From NCBI RefSeq assembly GCF_041260155.1, contig NC_091931.1, positions 48,741,433-48,805,432 on the forward strand: a stretch of DNA of 64,000 nt. The letters run 5' to 3'. Position numbers and translations under genes: made by a program. Each line of letters begins with the position of its first letter. Position 1 is the first letter of the stretch. Below the pieces are notes generated by a model. It had not been told where the DNA came from, searched no databases, and worked only from the letters and a program-made list of their open reading frames with translations. Shown in pieces: positions 45,540-58,229 of this stretch. The stretch is from Ptychodera flava (Eukaryota > Hemichordata > Enteropneusta > Ptychoderidae).

Positions 45540-48500
45540 TAAATGTACTATGTATACACCAGTCTTTGTGAGTCAGTCTACTTATCACCAAGGGTAATTG
45601 TTTGTAGACGTCTCCAACGTCAAATTCCCCGTTAGACGATACTACTATTTAGGGGAAAACTCAATGTCAAGCAATTCTCCGTATTCACATTGCCATTCTA
45701 CCATTCGGAATCGTACTTTCATGACCATAATCCTTTGCAATTATTCTTGGCTCACCTGATTTGTGTTAATGTTTCCAAGATTAGTTATAAGCAATGAGCA
45801 GGCTTGTGACATATTGAACGCATTTCAAATTGATGTAAATTTAACCGTCAATCTATTTCCATCCTTTCATGTATACATAGCTAAATATTTAGTAATTGTG
45901 AGGTTGACTATTCACCGTTATGCTTTACGCAATGTTCGGTTCTCACCATTGTTCAGAGACAAACTACACTGCTTTCACCTTTGCTACGAAATTAAACATT
46001 TCCTACGTAATAGGTAAGCATCACTCCTAAGAAATCTTCAGTCTCTAGCAATGTCGTTAATGACATTACCATTTTTCAGAACAGAGCAAAATAGTTCTAA
46101 CAATACCACGATATGGCTCAGCCTATGAGCTAAGAGTAAGATTTGGTATTTGGATTGAAAGTGCTGTTACACTCATATGGTCGATAGTGGTATGTACGTT
46201 ATAATTTTTAAGATAATTTCGTGCGATGACTTCATCATGTCTATCTTTATTTGACGAAAATATTGCATTTAGAGTGGTGGTAGAATTAGAACTTGCCGGA
46301 TATTTAGCGCTCAGGTTATTTAACGAGTAAATCAAAATAAATCACCGTAGACTAGCATTATTTTTCGCTGCAGCTGATCAAGCGACAACATTGTTTTACT
46401 TGATGCGGAGAATTTCCGTCACAAACATTTGCTATTATAGCATGACGAGTTTATTTCTGTTGTTATGGTCATACTATTCCATCGACAAGTGAAATATCCG
46501 CCGTTCCTTACAAGGTTACAGAAAATATGATTTTCAGATTAAACTGTCATGTCCATAAACTTTGCGCAATAATTATCGCCACATCCGATTTTACCGATAA
46601 AATTATTACAACGCTATAATAAAAACTGTGACCCTAAAGTTGAATACGTATACTTGTTTATATAACGAAATTAAGAAAGATATATGAATCAGTGGTAGAA
46701 GGTAAAAGTAACCAAACATCGATGCCTCAATGCTCAATTGTCTCTTTCAGAACATTGGAAAATGGCATCGATGTAGTGTAAATAGATGGATAAACTGTCA
46801 TCGTTCCAACACAAGCCGCGAGTCATATGCAATTGGCTGTAACTGTCAATTCCACCGATAAACGGTGACGAGACCTATTATGCTGTTTAGAGTGTCATGC
46901 TTTTCAGCAAAGCAATTTGGTAGAATTATGCTGGCTCCCCAGGATATGCTTTTACTGTGATCTAATGTAGGAGGACCGAGACAATTTGATAGCAGGTGTA
47001 TGTGATTCATTCAAATCGTCACATGACGACGTACGCGACTTAAAGGTCTGTAGGATACGTCGGGCTAATTAAAAAATGGATAGGCTTCTGGTAACCCGAC
47101 TGACCTGTTTACAATGCATACACTTTTAGTATCTTTGAAACTGATTTATGATTATGCCTAATATTTTCGTCAACTGAAACGCAATTAAAATGATTTTGAC
47201 AAAATAGGTTGAGAAAAACAAATTTAGAAATTTGGCAACGTGGAGATTAACGAATACCTCTGTGGTCATGTTGTACCAAACATACTAAATAAGCAATATG
47301 TGTAACGAAAAGAAGAGGAGATTTACCTACAGCCTTGTTAATGGAAAACTGAAAAATAAAACTTGAGGAAAGATGTTTCTACAAACCCTCTATGATTTTA
47401 TTTTAGTATTCGTACTGCTGGTGTGATATCTTAGTTGTGGCGTTTTCATGTCGATGAATTAAAATGTTCTGGGCTTGGGGAACCAGTGTACTGACTTATT
47501 TCTCCACGGTATGGAGGAACACGACCTGTTCAAGACATACGAAATGAACATGTACACTTAAGCGAAAAGCAGAATCCGGTTGTGTTTAGTAGTAATAAGG
47601 GTACTGAAACAACACGCTATTTTCAATCGGTTTCGAACTCAAAACATACAGCATCCAGTCACCAAGCAGAGAAGCAACAGGCAACACAGCTCAGCCAAAT
47701 CAACACTCTCAAAACGAGTGGTTCAATAACTGGGCTAAGTTGTTACACGATCATTATCGAGACAGAAAGATGTGAATACCCCTTAATGGCGTTTAGTTTA
47801 GGAACAGTGCATACTTTACATTAGTCAAAGTTATGTGCAATGAAAGTCAGATTTTCGATGAACAGTTTTAGTACCATGGCAATAGACATCAGCGACGCAT
47901 TTACTGATTAAATCACAAAATTGTCAAAATTGTCAATGTCATTAATTTGATGTCGTGTGCAGATTATTGTAGTTAAGAAATACCAAAAGAACGCATTCGG
48001 CGATTGGCATTTGATAACAGCGAATTTATTGGTCATAAACGTATGCAGCTATATCGTCATAAAGTAATGAAGGATTGGCATTCAAGTCGTAAAATGTGAA
48101 AATGCTTGCAATAAATCTTTGACGAAGAAAGATTGAAAACATTAAAATCACGCTTCACTCACGCACAGTCCATAATAAAAGAGGAAAGAGACACAAGAAA
48201 ACGTAAAGCCTCACAACTCAGAAGGACGACACACTGCAGCAAGTCAAGTTTCAGAAGTCAAAGTTGTGACATTACACTACCTTACTATTTCGGTAAGAGT
48301 GTTTTATATTCATTTTCAGCTTGTAAATTGCTGTTTAGTCTCATCATGGAAGGATGGGTTTATTCTTTGCCATGCTCTGAATAAATCACCGACTTTACAT
48401 TCTGTCGCTTTCCAGTCGGACCTCGTCACATTGACATCCATTGTATCATGAACATGCAGAAAATTGTTGGTCAAATTTACCGCCGCACTTAAACTATGAA

Positions 48501-48923
48501 GGGTCATTTTACTGGTCATGGTCTAAATCATTGATTAGGAATTATCACGTTGGTATACCTGCTACCGTTTAAATGAAAAGCACGAAGCATCGATAACTTT
48601 GGTCGAATACTTAAATAAAATGGAAGACCACAGTTAGATTGAATACAACATGTAAACCTGAACACAATGCCGGCTACATTGAAAATTTATTTTTATTCTA
48701 ATTCGTCTCTGCTCTGTCATAATATTTATTACCTGGTGGTGTCGATAAGAGTATTTTATCATCGTGTGAGGTCATTTGAAAGCGATATTTTTATAAATTA
48801 CTCAATTCATGTTCTTAAATTTTATTGTCGCTGTGCATCACTAAATGTAATTGACACGTTCTGGACAAGCTTGACAAATACAGACTGTCAGCAACCATTA
48901 ATTTGTCTGTGCTTTTTTTCTAG
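45540..48923. other. Spacer 5/upstream region of peptide gene 5, no gene seen
   Basis: Matches 59,020-63,680 nearly throughout (sister units 5 and 6). Carries a conserved donor-like TAG|GTAAGC at 46,013 and a SINE at 47,615. Ends in CTTTTTTTCTAG, the acceptor before the signal exon of copy 5. Confidence 0.6.
47615..47745 (-). mobile_element. tRNA-derived SINE, copy B
   Basis: Same family as 31,600. B-box decayed (GAGTTCGAAACC on the minus strand, about 47,628-47,639), A-box TGGCTGAGCTG near 47,688-47,698, hairpin CACTCTC...GAGTG after it. Units 1-3 have the site without it. Shared with copy C in unit 6. Confidence 0.6.
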
Positions 48924-48928
48924 TAATC

Positions 48929-49879
48929 ATGAAGGCTGTCTTCTGTTTGATGTTACTGTGCGTTGTGGTGGCAACCGTTGAATCATTTGGTAAGTTTCTT
49001 CAAGTCAATGACTGACAGTGAGGATGAATTTTAATGCGCTTATGAATCTATTCTACATTAAATGGCTTCATTCATATCCTTAGTTTTTTAAATTTATTTT
49101 CCCTTTCATCATTAGTACGACTAACCACTTAATACTGATATTTGTAGGGCAAAAATATCCCAATACCGTTAAAGGGTTCTTTTCATAAATTATAAAAATG
49201 AAGTAAGTTTTGGTAAAAGATCATTAAAATTTTATACACGTAGAAACAAAGGTCACATGAAATTATAAAAGGACGCCTATTTAACCATCTTCATCAAAGT
49301 TCGTTCTCAAACGTCTGTGCTCGACCAAGAATGCTTTATATTTGATTGTGTACTTCCATCTATATTCCTCATTTGGGTCTTCACTTTCTTTGATTCATTT
49401 TCACTAGAACCAAATGACTGAATCCTTTTCAAACTGTGATGTTAAATGTGCCCCTCGTGGAAGAAATCGTATACAGCAATCCGGATTCACGTTGCATCTT
49501 TTATCGATTTCATGTTCAATATGTTGCTTCGTGTGATGTTTCCGTAGGAAAGGGCTTAACCTATATTTTTATGGACCGTGGAGTTTTGTTGTTTTCAGTG
49601 CAAGACGATTTGAATTTTAGTTTAATGTGCTCGAAACATCCCGTGTTTCCAACACACAAAATGTATCTTTTAATGTCAACGTGGTTTTTTGCAGGTGATT
49701 TTAGAGATACCCCTGTAAGTATCGTTATTAATCTAACGCCTCCAAGGCAATTTCAGAAAGACTTCATCAACGGCTTGATACACGTTGGAGGCCCAGAGCC
49801 TGCCGAAGTAAATTGTTGCGACGCTATTAACTGCATCTTTTACGGTGCATGTCCAGCTGGATGTCCTTGTGTCGCTTAA
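48929..49879 (+). CDS. Secreted cysteine-rich peptide, array copy 5 (join 48929-48989, 49695-49879)
   Basis: Complete two-exon gene for 81 residues. Signal peptide MKAVFCLMLLCVVVATVESF differs from the others at two residues. Donor GTAAGT at 48,990, acceptor TTTTTTGCAG before 49,695, phase 1. Mature part GDFRDTPVSIVINLTPPRQF then QKDF and GGPEPAEVNCCDAINC: several Asp-to-Asn or Val-to-Glu changes gather just before and inside the cysteine block; the six cysteines and NLT are kept; it ends CPCVA, TAA. A 3'-UTR intron is predicted from 49,889 to 49,977, and AATAAA is at 50,332-50,337. It looks functional. Secretion is clear from the sequence, biological role is not. Confidence 0.87.
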
Positions 49880-50337
49880 TACAACTGGGTATGTACGTAT
49901 TCTTTGAAGTATTTTTGCCAGAGTATGTGCATGCGAGTTTACAGTTTTATAATGATCTTCTTTTCCTTCATCACCAGTCTGTCATCAGATATTTAAAATA
50001 TGGTTATATGTTTATGAAAGTCTTAATTCTCTTGATTCATGAAAACATTTAACGTTTTGGAAGACATAAATCGGTATTTTAAGTCTTAAGCGGCCATGGA
50101 AGGCAGTACTTTACTGAACAGGTATAACACATAAGCATGTACAGGAAACTTAATTTCATTTACTGATCGCAAATATTTTCTATCACACGCAGTTACAGTT
50201 GCTTTTGAGAAGACTATACTGTAGTAGTCTATGATAAGACGACGAAGACCCCGTTACTATGAAGTCACCAGATAACAGCCTCCATGTCGACCATGGATAA
50301 TCTTTAGTTACTTCGTTCTCTGTTTTAAGGAAATAAA
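49880..50337 (+). other. 3' UTR of peptide gene 5: intron 49,889-49,977 and AATAAA
   Basis: CTGG|GTATGT donor and CACCAG|TCTGTC acceptor, then the conserved GGAAGACATAAATCGGTATT block and AATAAA at 50,332. Confidence 0.6.
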
Positions 50338-50349
50338 AATGCAGTTCGT

Positions 50350-51691
50350 AAGCAAAATGGATGTGAAACAATTTATTCTTTTCTTGAGTTCTGCTTCAAA
50401 GTTAAGAATTCTTTTCAAAGTAATTCCTTTACAAACTAAACTGACATCTGAAACATCATTAGTGTTCTTGTGGGCTTCCAATTTTTCCTGATGTGTTTCC
50501 CTACTTATCCCACCATCAACTCTTTTCCGTAATTATAACGTTATAGGAGACGTGGAAAGCGTACTTACTTATTGACACATAACCATAAGAAGGGGAAGAT
50601 ACAGGAGGGCTGTTAGGGGAGAAAATGAAGTTCCAATATTAGACAAATCTTACCTGCTATTCAACATATATGTCCCTTATATATATAACTGCGTCAAGTC
50701 TGTTGATAGGGTAAGACATGATGCAGATTGCTAAGCTCTTTGTAAGCCAGAAGATATTGAAATTTGTAAAAGTAAAATTACTAAGGGGAGAAAATGAATT
50801 CTGTATGGTGTTCTGTTATATCGTATCAAGGCTTATTGATTATCTTTGTCGAATCGAGCAACTATCCTTTAGCATTGCAATAATTCATTCTCAATCTGCA
50901 GATATTTATAGAGACATTTTCACATTAGACATGGAAGTGCATATCTCACAGACAATACAATAGCTGTTGTCGTTAAAGTGGATGCTGTAGGACTGACACA
51001 ACTAATCTAGCGAATTTCTTAGTATTAACTGTTCATACTGCATTTATTCCTGGAAAAATACACGTTTGGGTTCTTGTCTGCAACCTTATTGAGTTACGTC
51101 GTGGAGTGATTATTTTTCAAGTTTTCCGTTAATATTATGATTGGTTCTTTTGATAGCTTTGTCCACTTCTGGATACCTTCACTCAGGAAAGGTACACATT
51201 ACATTTAAGTAAATAACTGAGTGCCTGCGATAAGCTCATTTTATGGAAACATGATTGCGTACCAAATAACCGTTGATTGGCAATCATCTATAAAAACAAA
51301 GAAGAGGATCTTTAAATTTACTTCCAAGGATTCCTCCAGTTGCATATGCTGTTAGGCTCCTTATCATGACATATGCTAACGAAATAGTTCAGGAAAAAGC
51401 TGCAAACGTTCTCATTGTGTGTCCACATTTTGACTCGATGCGGAACTCATTAACATACGTACACATCACACAAATATGACACGATATCGGCTAAACTTCG
51501 CATAATAACCTCTGTATTTTACATGTACATTTTGGTGATGACTGTTTTCGTCTGTATATTTCGATCTTGTTTGCTCGATAATATATATTCATATATAGTT
51601 GGTTCCAAAAGATGTGATGGAGACCATGTCACTTATTGATACAATTTCATTTTGGGGACATACGACTTCTTCGGGATAGGGTGCGGTAACT
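50350..51691. other. Spacer 5 to LINE, no gene seen
   Basis: 50,350-51,190 matches 40,275-41,130. 51,535-51,691 matches 43,010-43,150. No coding sequence that I can support. Confidence 0.5.
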
Positions 51692-52519
51692 ATTAAAGAC
51701 ATATCGAGCTGCTAGTCTTTGTACTTTGTACTTTTTCAATATTAATAACATCAGTCTCCCTGTACGGATCCCACACAGTGGGTGCGTAGTCCAACGTAGG
51801 TGTAACAAGAGCTTTGTAGGCTGTTTCCTTTAGGGCAGCAGCTAAAAAAGCGGTTTCTGCGAAGTAAACCAAGAGTTTCATTAGAGTTTTAACAAACAGA
51901 CTTTATATACTCGTGCCAATCAAGTTCAGGTATCAAGATACATCCAAGATTTTTTTCTGATGGTTTGTGCTTTAATATTTGCATCTAGCTTGAAAGTCGT
52001 ACATAAGCGGTTTACGTTTTCTAGTAGCTGAAGCACTTATCTGGGTGAAATGACATCAGCCACTTATCTATCAGATAGCTAGACTATCAAAATCAAGCTG
52101 AAGATTTTGATAATCTTACTCTGATGTAATAGTAAGATAGGCAATTGTGTCATCTGCAAACAGACAAACTGTAGATTGAAGTCTTTCGTTGAGGTCATTG
52201 ATGTAGAACAAGAACAAAGACGGGCCAAGTACGGACCCTTGTGGAATACCAGACTTGACTGTTACAGCACTGGAGCATTCACCTTCTTCAACTACAACTT
52301 CGCTAAAATGTGACGAAACCGATCCATTTTAGAGTTTTACCCCTAATGCCGCAATGGTGTAACTAATGAATCAGCAAGCTATGACTGATTCGGTCAAAAG
52401 CTGTTGAAAAGTCCAGATGAGGAAATTTATTTGTTTACCATGTTGACTAACAGGTCATCAACAAGTTGAAGTTGCTGGGTTTGGCAAGGGCGATTCTGTC
52501 TGAATCCATGTCGCAATGG

Positions 52520-55443
52520 GTAATATGACAGAATACACCGCAGCACGAGTGCAAATACCGCTAGTACGGCGCGCTTGCACTCACAGGTTATGGGATTCTG
52601 TTATTATTACATATGTATAAGCAATAACCCCCGCCGCAGGAGGGTATACACGAGATTGTGGTATATGCGCGACATATAGCACGAGCCGATAGGCGAGTGC
52701 TATATGGAGCGAGTTGTATAAATATAGAGTGTATATACGACTGCGACGGGGGTTATTGCTACTAAAAATAGATTTGTCTCATTTTGTACCGATACGTCGA
52801 CCATCGCAACATTCAGTCTTCGTACAGGCGCTATTTTTGAATGATGGGTAATTTGGACGTTAATTTACCACTAAACATGCAGTTTTGAAATAATCCAGAC
52901 TTAGGATGACAGAAACTGTGATACGGTTTTGCATAGTATGCTACCCGATTCAGCGAGAGCTGAACGCTGACACTGCTTGTTACATTTGATGTCAACTTTC
53001 GTCGCCGTCACCAGGAGTAATCCTATTGTCATTTTGAACGTCTTTTTTGAACTTCTCTACATCATTAGAACATCGTCGTCTGTTACAGCCCAAACTTTGC
53101 CAAAGAATATTTGACATACCGTTACTGCGAGATAGTGTCAATTTATTTGTGTATGAACGAATACTAGCTTCATGTTATCAGCTATATAAAGAGCTGTGTA
53201 TCGCGTCTCGACTCCCGCTGAATCAAGCAAAAGCGCACTGTGCGCCGTTGCTCTAATGCAATGATTTGTGTACATCAAACCCAAATGTGCTGCTTCAGAG
53301 GTGTATTTCATCATTGACCCCAACTTATTTTCATCAAGAGGTGAGTTACAGACCCATACTTTTATCTTTGTATCGCAATTCGGACTTCGGTCTTTGAAAC
53401 AAAGAGGACTGTTTCGGATTAAGTTTAGATCGGTACGTTCAAATGCACAGACTGGGCAATTTTCGAAAATGCTGGTTTAGGGGCCCGTTTTAGTACTGCT
53501 AAAACCAGTACAGGTAATGTCCACATATAGGATAGTTGGGAAGAGCCAATGGCGTACCGTATATGTAATGAGGTTAAAGCAAGAACCAATCACGTACTGT
53601 ATATGTAATGACGGTTAACTTCTTTGAAATGTTATGCTGAGATCGCGATCCACCGTGACCGATCGAGTAAGACTGTTGGATACCCGGATAGAATAGTTTT
53701 CTGAGTTTCTTTACCCTTGACCATGTTCGGCAAGGAGTTATTAGACGTTTTTCGTACTCTTTACCAGCTTTTGGTTAACTTCTCGGCGATTGATCCAGCG
53801 CGCGTTGTTTTGAGCGAAGGGTCAATCGAACAGGGAAATGCATGGTGATCGAAAAAATCGTGCTCCATCGTGCTCCGACCACTTACAAGAACAGTTGACC
53901 CAACGTTGCAAAGCTTGAAACATTCTCCGTGCTACAGATGGAAAGGTTAAATTAAAATTTGACCAAAAATAGGCGATATTTGGTGACAAATAACTTACTG
54001 TAAATTTACAAGGGTCAAATCCTGATTTCTGGGAGCGGTACCTGGCCAGGAAAACCATCATAAGAAGTAATTTTCGATGTAATAACCACCTGTGTCAGTC
54101 ACCATCTCGAGCGTACTGAACATTGTGCGTAACTTCTACATCTAAAAACTACCTTGTGCTAAAAATAAAGGGTGAAATCTGGCCGAAAGATCCGAACTCG
54201 TTGCAATCTGCGAGCCTTGGTTTGCATGGTTAATTATTCATGACGTTGGCGGCGGCAGGTTCGCTGATTGGTCAATAGTAATATCCTCTCTATGGACATA
54301 ACCAGGATTGAAAAGAGTTTTTTAGCGTCGGTGGAATGAGCTCTCGACAATCAGAATGGCGCATGGCAGCATGATATAGTATAATATATCTTTTATTTGC
54401 ATAATTCAGCGAGAGAATCGACGATTAGTCGTGCGTGCTACTTATCTGTCAAATCATTTAACGCGACTTCATAAGCTTCAGCGGAGTTATATATCATTGA
54501 CATCACTGTAATGAGGCATCGAATCAGCTTTCACTTTTCATTGGTCAACACCACCACACCCTCTATTTTGATTGGCTAAACTATTGTTTACTTGTTTATC
54601 AAGGATGATCTCTGACGAAAGTCACGACGAAGAGCTCGAATTCTGCACGCAATCGCTCACACATACGTCGCAACTTTACATAAGCTATAGATAGTCAAAC
54701 GAAGAAAACTTTGCACATTTTGAGCGCGCAATTCTTCGAAATAATCGATACAAATAACACTTTAAAGATTTTTACGGGAATTTTATGAGTAAGATACGGC
54801 AAACGCAACTTGTCGAACGATCAAAATTCTGTCTTTGCCACGGCACACAAGCGCTCACTGGTTATCAATAGCGTGTACAAAAACACAGAGTAAACTGCAT
54901 GCAAAATGACGTTCTAATATTCTTAAAGATTGATAACAGGGAATGTTCGGTGAGAAAACTACTGGCAAAACGTCTCTGCACTGAAGATGTTATCTGTTTA
55001 ATTCGTTCCGCTGCGCCCAACGTTACGCGTGGTTAGATACACGGTCGCCGCCGTGGCAATGCATGGCCACTGCGCCCAGCGTGAATTATAAAACCACTCG
55101 TAAATGTGGCTGCGCCGACGTTGCCCGTTGCCTTTTTGCTCCTCTGACGACAAAGTGCTCTTTCGGATAATAAAAATCATCCTCACACTTCGATAAGAAC
55201 ATGCAATTTTCTCTGTCGTAATTTTTATCGGTTATGTCATCCACGATAACTAGCACCGAATCAAAGTGAAATGAAATCTTGTAGAGGACATTTTTTTATG
55301 GTTACAAACAAAAATAGTTTCGGGTTTAAATTGCTAAATACTCATTTACATAAAGAAATGGCATAATGTTTTTGGTATCGCACTGCAGTGCAAATACCGG
55401 TAGTAGCGCTTCGATGCAAGTAAACTGTGGTACATACGTAATA
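52520..55443. mobile_element. Unclassified 2.9-kb insertion with palindromic ends, inside the LINE
   Basis: Splits the LINE between NNILY(Y) and PLRHGFR codons, so its limits are good to a few bases. GTAATA is present at both junctions (52,520-52,525 and 55,438-55,443), perhaps a 6-bp target duplication. The left 91 bp fold on themselves (GTAATATGACAGAAT against ATTCTGTTATTATTAC, inner arms GAGTGCAA/TTGCACTC). A related GTGCAAATACCGGTAGTAGC word is near the right end. A second, 141-bp palindrome is at 52,620-52,760. No coding sequence that I trust. ATTGG boxes and an ATTTGCAT octamer occur at 54,250-54,570. Confidence 0.65.
52620..52760. repeat. 141-bp imperfect palindrome with 19-bp outer arms
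   Basis: AGCAATAACCCCCGCCGCA (52,620-52,638) against its complement at 52,742-52,760 with one mismatch, and inner arms ATATAGCAC/GTGCTATAT (52,674-52,682 and 52,697-52,705). Could extrude as a cruciform; probably a structural part of the surrounding element. Confidence 0.8.
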
Positions 55444-56664
55444 AAGAATATTATTTGTTTCAGCATGAGTCATAATATGTTTCGTTACAATATGTTCCAT
55501 TACTTTACAGCGCACACATATCAATGAGATGGGTCTATAATTTCCAGCGTTGTATTTCTGGCCTTTTATGTATACTTGAGTCACTATTGCTTTACGGCTG
55601 TCGTCGGTACGTCGCCGCTTACATATGATCTCTGAAAAATGATGGTGAGAATCAGTGCAATTTCATTGGCAAGTTGTTAGAGAACAAATGGTTTGATATT
55701 GTCAGGCCCTGCAGCTTTGGGTGCATTTAAATTAGCAATCAGTGTCTTGACACCAATCATTGTTATGTGAAGTTCGCCAGCTGGTAGAACTTCCTTATAA
55801 TCAAGCATGTTGTAGTGGTCTTCGAATTCATTGGCTGTGAACATCTCACTTTATGAAAAGCAGTCGGGAAATGATTGTTGGGTATGTCTGCTTTTTGTTG
55901 GCAACAAAACAAAGCCGGCCGTTGTCTCTGAGTGTAGCTACTCCAGGTTTACCGGATTTTATGTTTGATGTAGGTGCAAAAGCGTTTTATAGTCGACTGT
56001 TTATTGTCATTTTGCTGTGGTGGAGTAAAAATATCTGCAATGTAATTCCAATATGTCTGTCGAAGTCTTTTTGTACGAGATGTTTCATTTCATGATCAGG
56101 GTTGGCGGATTTTTTCATGATCTTGTATAGTCTATCGCATTTTGTTATCAGTTGTCTGATTTCTTGTGTGATCCAAAGAAAACCGTCCTTTGCCCTGGCA
56201 ATTTTATGTGGTATATGCTTTGCGATGGAATTTACTAATGACAGTTTAAAAGTATTCTATAGATCGTTTACACTTCGCATTATCTTTCACCATTTTCTCA
56301 ATTTTTGAGAGTATTGATGTCATGTGCTTCTGTAGACTTTCCAATCTGGCTGTCTTGTGCAATGGTATATTACGAGGTTTCTGTTTATTACGAAAGGGAC
56401 TCATGTTAACTGCCATGTAAACAATATCATGATCAGAGATACCAGGCATCGCTTCAATATGTTTAATTTTGTTGGGCAAATTTATAATAAACGGATCCAA
56501 GGTATTTGTATTTCTAGTTAGGTCTTCAACAACTTGGACAAGGCCATTATCATCAAGGATATCTGAAAATGTATAATGAATATTGGCATACTTTGTATTT
56601 GGTTTCATGGTTTTTGATTTCCAATTCCATCCGGGGAGATTGAAGTTTCCACCAACTTTTCAGC

Positions 56665-57045
56665 ATGAATTTAAGCAAGATTTGTCTCTACATTCAAACG
56701 CTTTTTGGCAGGTATCGTAAGCTGGTAGATAAATACAATATCTCTCTTCGACAAATGATCGCTAGCGCTGATGGCATCGGTGACATTGGGCCTTAGTTAG
56801 TGACCACTACCTATCTGACTTACAGATTGATATATGGCGGGTGCCACATGTGGGGCAGGATACGCTTACTATTTTCGAAACACACCACTTCTTGGTCTTT
56901 TGGCCAGAGGTCCATATATCTTTCTTTCATGAATTTGAATTTGTTTGTTCACTGTCTATTTACTGTCTGTTCTGTGTTGTTTTGTGTCAATGTTTACAAC
57001 AATTGTCTTACGAATTCTGACCTAGTGTTATTGGATTATGAACTG
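56665..57045 (+). mobile_element. 5'-truncated Penelope-like element inside the LINE endonuclease
   Basis: Matches 37,400-37,741 of the larger Penelope-like copy: the end of the reverse transcriptase frame (LVDKYNISLRQMI), the stop and the 3' UTR, then about 40 bp further (GGTATGACTGCGATTATTTTG) also found in the tails at 22,460 and 28,727. Separates two consecutive endonuclease segments of the LINE. Confidence 0.75.
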
Positions 57046-58229
57046 GTATGACTGCGATTATTTTGTTTTGCATACTACTTGCCCTATTAATGGGTGTTTC
57101 AAATTGTGATAAAATGTATTCACTTGAGGTTCGTAGAATGAACAGACCAGGAGATTCTTATTTCCGGCAAGTTTGATCTTTGCCCATACAATTTCTCAAT
57201 CTGTTTGTAACTTGTTTACTTGAGAACCTAGGTAAGTGTTACTGGCAACAATCAAGAGTCCTCCCTCAGAACTACTTATTCTGTCTTTTCTCCAGAGTTT
57301 GAATTTAGATGGAAATGTTTGACTATCACTTATTGATATCGATGGATCACGCCATGTTTCAGTACCGATTACAATATCTGGTTTGGTACTGGCAAGCACA
57401 TTTTTAATACGATAGAGTTTCTTCTTTATTGACTGGCAGTTAATGTTCAGAATACAGATTGGCTTAGAGCATTTTGCAGACGACCTTATTTGTTTCCGTT
57501 CAGGAGTCGACGTGTGGATTGGTTTCATCACATCAACTTAGAAGCTTCCATGTATCGATAAATCTGCCAGAACACTGTAATGGTTGTATATGTCAAGACT
57601 TGATAAATCAAAACATGACAAGCTGTAATTAGGATCGCCATATTTATGCAGTTGTAATGAATACCACTACTTTCTACTAGTTCGGTATCGGTACTACTGT
57701 GAACTCCCTGGCAGTTGGTATGGAACCAATAGTCACAGGTATTGCATGTTATCGCTCTTTGGTGCCAAGTAATTGACAGGCCATAGGTTCAACAAACATA
57801 TGCGGTACTGTCTGCTGGATCCGGGTTAGTTTGTACATCGTTGCAATTAAGATAAATAGAAATATAAGAAATTGGGGGTGGGGACTTTGGCTGACATTTA
57901 CCACTGTGACACTGAGCATCGTTCTTCATGACAACGTCAATGTTTAAGCTGTTCGTGGTCAGGTTTGATGGATTGAACTATGTTGTAAAAGAGCAGCATG
58001 GAAAGTTGAATAGTGATGAGCGCCGCCATATTGGTTGTATGATGAATCTATTGGTGATGCAATGCAAATTGAGAATAGGAATATCAGAAACATCTTACTG
58101 TAGTCTGCTTGTGTACTTCACGTCGAAAATACTTGAAAAAGACGAATCTGCATTGGTATTTTAGCAAGGGTAACGACGATAACACTACAGGGTACGTGTT
58201 TCCAAATAGCTCCCTGAAGAAGTGGCGTC

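Larger units (their letters stand above)
51692..58190 (-). mobile_element. CR1-type LINE, about 3.2 kb net, split by two later insertions
   Basis: Minus strand, from the 5' end near 58,190. Endonuclease start ILNINCQSIKKKLYRIKNVL and DIVIGTETWRDPSI (57,300-57,460), KIKLAGNKNLLVCSFYEPQV (57,060-57,190), then, after a plus-strand Penelope fragment, VGGNFNLPGWNWKSKTMKPN (about 56,640) and GISDHDIVYM. The reverse transcriptase has NYRPISLICV and KVMEHIVTKHIMT (about 55,480-55,560), then, after a 2.9-kb insertion, LRHGFRQNRPCQTQQLQLVD (52,450-52,520), SGIPQGSVLGPSLFLFYIND (about 52,220) and FADDTIAYL, ending LVTPTLDYAPTVWDPY near 51,770. A one-base shift lies near 51,710 and further damage is scattered. 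Unit 5 (43,140) has the empty site, so it landed after units 5 and 6 separated. Confidence 0.82.

Noticed and set aside
53047-53256. 69-codon frame in the 2.9-kb insert as a gene
   Set aside because: No recognisable motif, splice support or copy elsewhere. Length is within chance.
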